The position numbers were made by a program, and so were the translations under genes. From Melioribacteraceae bacterium (GTDB lineage: Bacteria > Bacteroidota > Ignavibacteria > Ignavibacteriales > Melioribacteraceae), in assembly GCA_015494845.1 (NCBI GenBank), contig WGAL01000262.1, positions 1-10,735 of the forward strand: a stretch of 10,735 nt of DNA. Reading direction: 5' to 3'. Every line of letters begins with the position of its first letter. The stretch's first letter is position 1. Below are positions 8,623 to 10,735 of the stretch, piece after piece. The notes under the pieces are model-generated. The model saw only the letters and a list, made by a program, of their open reading frames with translations. It did no database searches and was not told where the DNA came from.

Positions 8623-8657
8623 AAAAAGCCGCGAACAGTCTCCGACTATCCGCGGCT
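8623..8657 (-). terminator. First (attenuator) terminator hairpin of the trp leader
   Basis: On the minus strand AGCCGCG (8657-8651) pairs with CGCGGCT (8633-8627). An internal AGTC/GACT helix (8647-8644 with 8640-8637) closes on a 3-nt loop, and five Ts follow (8627-8623). The internal helix and the base of the outer helix overlap the stretch that pairs with segment 2, so terminator and antiterminator exclude each other. It probably also ends transcripts arriving from the upstream sensor-kinase gene. Confidence 0.85.
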
Positions 8658-8673
8658 CAAAATTTATGTAAGC

Positions 8674-8745
8674 TTAGGATAGCGGAATAAAATTATTCCA
8701 CCACCACCAAGTCCCGTTTACATTATTTAAATTTTCAATCTTCAT
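8674..8745 (-). CDS. trpL: trp leader peptide with four consecutive Trp codons
   Basis: This is a 23-codon open frame starting with ATG (8745-8743) and ending with TAA (8676-8674). It begins MKIENLNNVNGT, continues with WWWW encoded by four TGG codons in a row (8709-8698), and ends NNFIPLS. An in-frame TGA two codons upstream of the ATG rules out a longer product. The peptide is not expected to have a function of its own; its translation would sense charged tRNA-Trp for the downstream trpB2. There is no strong ribosome site: only GAAG lies immediately before the ATG. A candidate promoter would start transcription at or next to the ATG, so the leader may be translated as a leaderless message. 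Trp is the rarest amino acid in most proteins, so four in a row in a 23-residue frame directly ahead of a Trp-biosynthetic gene is very unlikely by chance. Confidence 0.9.
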   Translation of the reverse strand: MKIENLNNVNGTWWWWNNFIPLS

Positions 8746-8749
8746 ACTT

Positions 8750-8781
8750 CAATGATAATAAAGTTTTTTCTAATCACAAAA
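8750..8781 (-). promoter_or_regulatory. Candidate promoter of the trpL-trpB2 transcript
   Basis: On the minus strand TATCATTG (8757-8750) matches TAnnTTTG at five of six fixed positions, and TTTTG (8781-8777) lies 19 nt upstream, the Bacteroidota spacing. Read as a sigma70-like site, the same region gives TTGTGA, 16 nt, TATCAT. Both readings place the start near 8745, at the leader ATG. The -33 box overlaps the last codons and stop of the upstream sensor gene. Confidence 0.45.
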
Positions 8782-10735
8782 TTTTTTTCAAACTCTCAAT
8801 CAATTTACTTTTCATTATCGGTTTCGGAATAAAATCGTCAAAACCGGCTTCGATGTATCTGTCTTGGTCGCCAGGCATCATATAAGCGGTTGAAGCAATT
8901 ACCGGAACATTCCGATACTGCGGAATATTTTTTATTTCACGCAACGCTTCCAATCCATTGTAATCGCCGAGCAAGTTAATGTCCATAACGATAAAATCAA
9001 ATTTCTTTTTTCTCAGAACCGGCAACGCATCCTCAAAGCGCGCAAAAACTTCAATCTCTTTCAATTCTTTTAATTGTTGTTTGAAAAGCAACTGCGAATC
9101 AATTTGGTCTTCCAACAGCAAACAACTAAGCTTGCTTAAATCTATTGTTTTATCAATTGTTTTTGAAACTTGCTTTTGAGCCGGTTTTGAAACAATATTA
9201 ACATCGCTAACTTTCGGAGGAACATTTTTCGGTTCAACCTTCTTTTGACTTTCCCTAAAACTTTCCGCACTCACGGTCGGGGAATATTCGCGTTGCCGCG
9301 TTTGAACTTCTTTGTTCGATTGTTTCATTTCTCCGGAATAACGGGAAGACAAAACCGCGGCAAACGCGACAACAGAACCGTTCTTCTCCACCTCGGTAAA
9401 TTCCACGCCAAGCAAATTCGCCAATCTTCTGAAAAGTCTTACGGCAAAACGGGAAACATTGTAATTACGGCGAACGAGCGTTTCGTCTTCCGTCAAAAAT
9501 TCGTTTAACGCTTTTAACAACTCCGATGAAATTTCGTTTTTACCGTCCTTAAACATTAATTGAACCTTACCGCTCAGAGGTTGAGCCGAAAAATAAACTT
9601 GTCTTTGCTTTGTTCCGCGCACGGCAAATTCCCAGAGCAATGAAAGAAACATAATCGTCAAATGTTTGTCATGGTTTAAAACAATAGACGATGAAATTTT
9701 ACCGTATTTCAATTCGACATTATGAGCCGCGGCAATTTTCTTCACATTCTCTTCAATTTTATCGAGTATTTCCACAATGTTAAATTCTTCCGGCGTAACG
9801 CGGGTTTGATTTTGCTCGATTGCCGCGTATTCGGAAGCCGCGTCAATTAACTGCATAAGCGAACGTTGATTTTCCATTATTATCTGCGCGGATTCCTTTT
9901 GCTCTGGCGTCGGATTATCAATGCTTTCAAGCAACTCTTGAGTAAAACCGATAATTACGTTTATCGGCGTCAGCAACTCGTGAAACAAATGCGACAAAAA
10001 CGAAACGTCAATCGATGCGGATTGAGAAACATTTGAAATTTGCGGAACTTCCTTCTTGCCAGTTTCCACATTACTTAATTCTTTAGGGATTAAAATCAAT
10101 GCGTAGCCGCTGATGTCCTCAAAAACATCAAAAAGCGGAACAGCCACCAATTTAGCGTTTTTAGAGGCACCGTGTTTTGTTTTAACGGCAACGTCAAACT
10201 CTTGTTGGTTCTTTGCTTTGTTGAGAAAGATCTTTTTATTTACAGTTGAACGGTCATTTTCGGAAAGCAATGAAATAAACGTCTTGCCTAATATTTCATC
10301 GGAGGAGTAAGCGAGTAACTTTGTCACGCTTCTGTTCACGTTAATTATAAAACCGTCTGCGTCGGTTTCTATCAACGCTTCAAACGCGACATCGGAAAGC
10401 GCTTTAAATTCGCGGTGAACTTTGGTTACTTCGTTGTTTTTCGTAACGTCTTTTACAATTGTTAAAAACGCTTTTCTATCTTTGTAATTTATTTCCCTGC
10501 GAGTTAGTCTCACTACGGCAATTTTACCGTTTGCAAGTTTGTGTTTGACAGGCTTTTCAAGCGTCTTTTTGTCCGAATTATTGAACTCGATAAGCGTTTG
10601 AATATCTTCCGGCGTGTACAAATCTGTTAAATCCATATTCAAAAATTCATCTTTTGAATAACCGTAAAATTCAACGGTCGCGTCATTTACATTCAGAAAT
10701 TTCAAATTTTCCGCATCATAAATAAATGTAGGTTC
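8774..10735 (-). CDS. PAS-PAS-HisKA hybrid sensor protein with C-terminal receiver and degenerate ATPase domain (N-terminus outside window)
   Basis: The frame is open to the right edge, and the codons there (EPTFIYDAENLKFLNVN) start a PAS domain, so the gene begins outside. An in-frame TTG at 10705 is not the start; residues below are numbered from it. PAS1 spans about 1-95 and PAS2 about 100-210. A HisKA dimerisation helix carries the phospho-acceptor H242 in FHELLTPINVIIGF. The following ATPase-like region (305-455) lacks a recognisable N-box (LSLLWEFAVRG instead of a NLLxNAxK pattern) and has KDGKNEI where DxGxG is expected. It also has no glycine-rich lid before RLANLLGVEF, although its end VVAFAAVL fits the fold. 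A polar linker (456-520) precedes a receiver (527-643) with an intact acidic pair (E532, D533), phospho-acceptor D575, T606 and K628. It may act as a phosphorelay partner rather than an autokinase. The signal is unknown. It ends with TGA 28 nt before trpL. Confidence 0.9.
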   Translation of the reverse strand, partial: EPTFIYDAENLKFLNVNDATVEFYGYSKDEFLNMDLTDLYTPEDIQTLIEFNNSDKKTLEKPVKHKLANGKIAVVRLTRREINYKDRKAFLTIVKDVTKNNEVTKVHREFKALSDVAFEALIETDADGFIINVNRSVTKLLAYSSDEILGKTFISLLSENDRSTVNKKIFLNKAKNQQEFDVAVKTKHGASKNAKLVAVPLFDVFEDISGYALILIPKELSNVETGKKEVPQISNVSQSASIDVSFLSHLFHELLTPINVIIGFTQELLESIDNPTPEQKESAQIIMENQRSLMQLIDAASEYAAIEQNQTRVTPEEFNIVEILDKIEENVKKIAAAHNVELKYGKISSSIVLNHDKHLTIMFLSLLWEFAVRGTKQRQVYFSAQPLSGKVQLMFKDGKNEISSELLKALNEFLTEDETLVRRNYNVSRFAVRLFRRLANLLGVEFTEVEKNGSVVAFAAVLSSRYSGEMKQSNKEVQTRQREYSPTVSAESFRESQKKVEPKNVPPKVSDVNIVSKPAQKQVSKTIDKTIDLSKLSCLLLEDQIDSQLLFKQQLKELKEIEVFARFEDALPVLRKKKFDFIVMDINLLGDYNGLEALREIKNIPQYRNVPVIASTAYMMPGDQDRYIEAGFDDFIPKPIMKSKLIESLKKIL

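Larger units (their letters stand above)
8585..8745 (-). promoter_or_regulatory. Ribosome-mediated trp attenuator controlling trpB2
   Basis: The minus-strand RNA has the logic of a classical trp attenuator. Segment 1 (8705-8694, spanning the last three Trp codons) can pair with segment 2 (8689-8678) over 12 positions including G-U pairs, with a strict core of GGAATA/TATTCC and an ATTT loop. Segment 2 (8687-8677) can instead pair with segment 3 (8651-8640), CTATCC with GGATAG plus five more pairs across a bulged U. Segment 3 (8657-8651) can pair with segment 4 (8633-8627), forming a terminator. A ribosome stalled on Trp codons would cover segment 1 and free 2 for 3. One reaching the stop codon at 8676-8674 would cover 2 and let 3:4 form. 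A second terminator hairpin follows before trpB. The pairings were worked out by hand, without free-energy calculation. Confidence 0.88.

Overview
The window reads as an AT-rich bacterial chromosome segment. It holds five intact or edge-truncated genes, one complete orphan tryptophan-synthase-like gene with its leader peptide, and one frameshifted gene. Two promoter candidates resemble the Bacteroidota-type pattern (TTTG-like -33 box, 19-20 nt spacer, TAnnTTTG -7 box), while clear Shine-Dalgarno sequences precede most genes. That combination suggests the Bacteroidota/Chlorobiota/Ignavibacteriota (FCB) branch. This is an inference from a few sites; no rRNA or marker gene in the window settles it.

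Layout. Bases 1-869 (+) are the C-terminal part of a MacB-type ABC permease, followed by a perfect 24-nt palindrome. Bases 945-2180 (-) encode an M16 zinc peptidase and 2279-4441 (-) encode PcrA/UvrD helicase, with an intrinsic terminator between them. A 170-bp divergent region separates pcrA from a small exported TonB-C-domain gene (4613-4998, +), which is broken by a one-base deletion. A four-HAMP methyl-accepting chemotaxis protein follows (5026-7107, +). A bidirectional terminator (7131-7162) closes that unit against the convergent trpB2 gene (7173-8534, -). At the right edge (8774-10735, -) is a PAS-PAS-HisKA-receiver hybrid sensor protein whose ATPase domain looks degenerate; its N-terminus lies outside the window.

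The most interesting part is the 239-bp gap between the sensor gene and trpB2. On the minus strand it encodes a 23-codon leader peptide with four consecutive Trp codons. These are followed by mutually exclusive RNA pairings (1:2, 2:3, 3:4) and a U-tract terminator, which is the architecture of ribosome-mediated trp attenuation. A second terminator hairpin lies just downstream, and its 5' arm can pair with the 3' arm of the first. This suggests a five- or six-segment cascade in which one ribosome stall could open two terminators. The regulated unit appears to be trpB2 alone, so the sequence indicates that this TrpB-like enzyme is made in response to tryptophan (charged tRNA-Trp) shortage.
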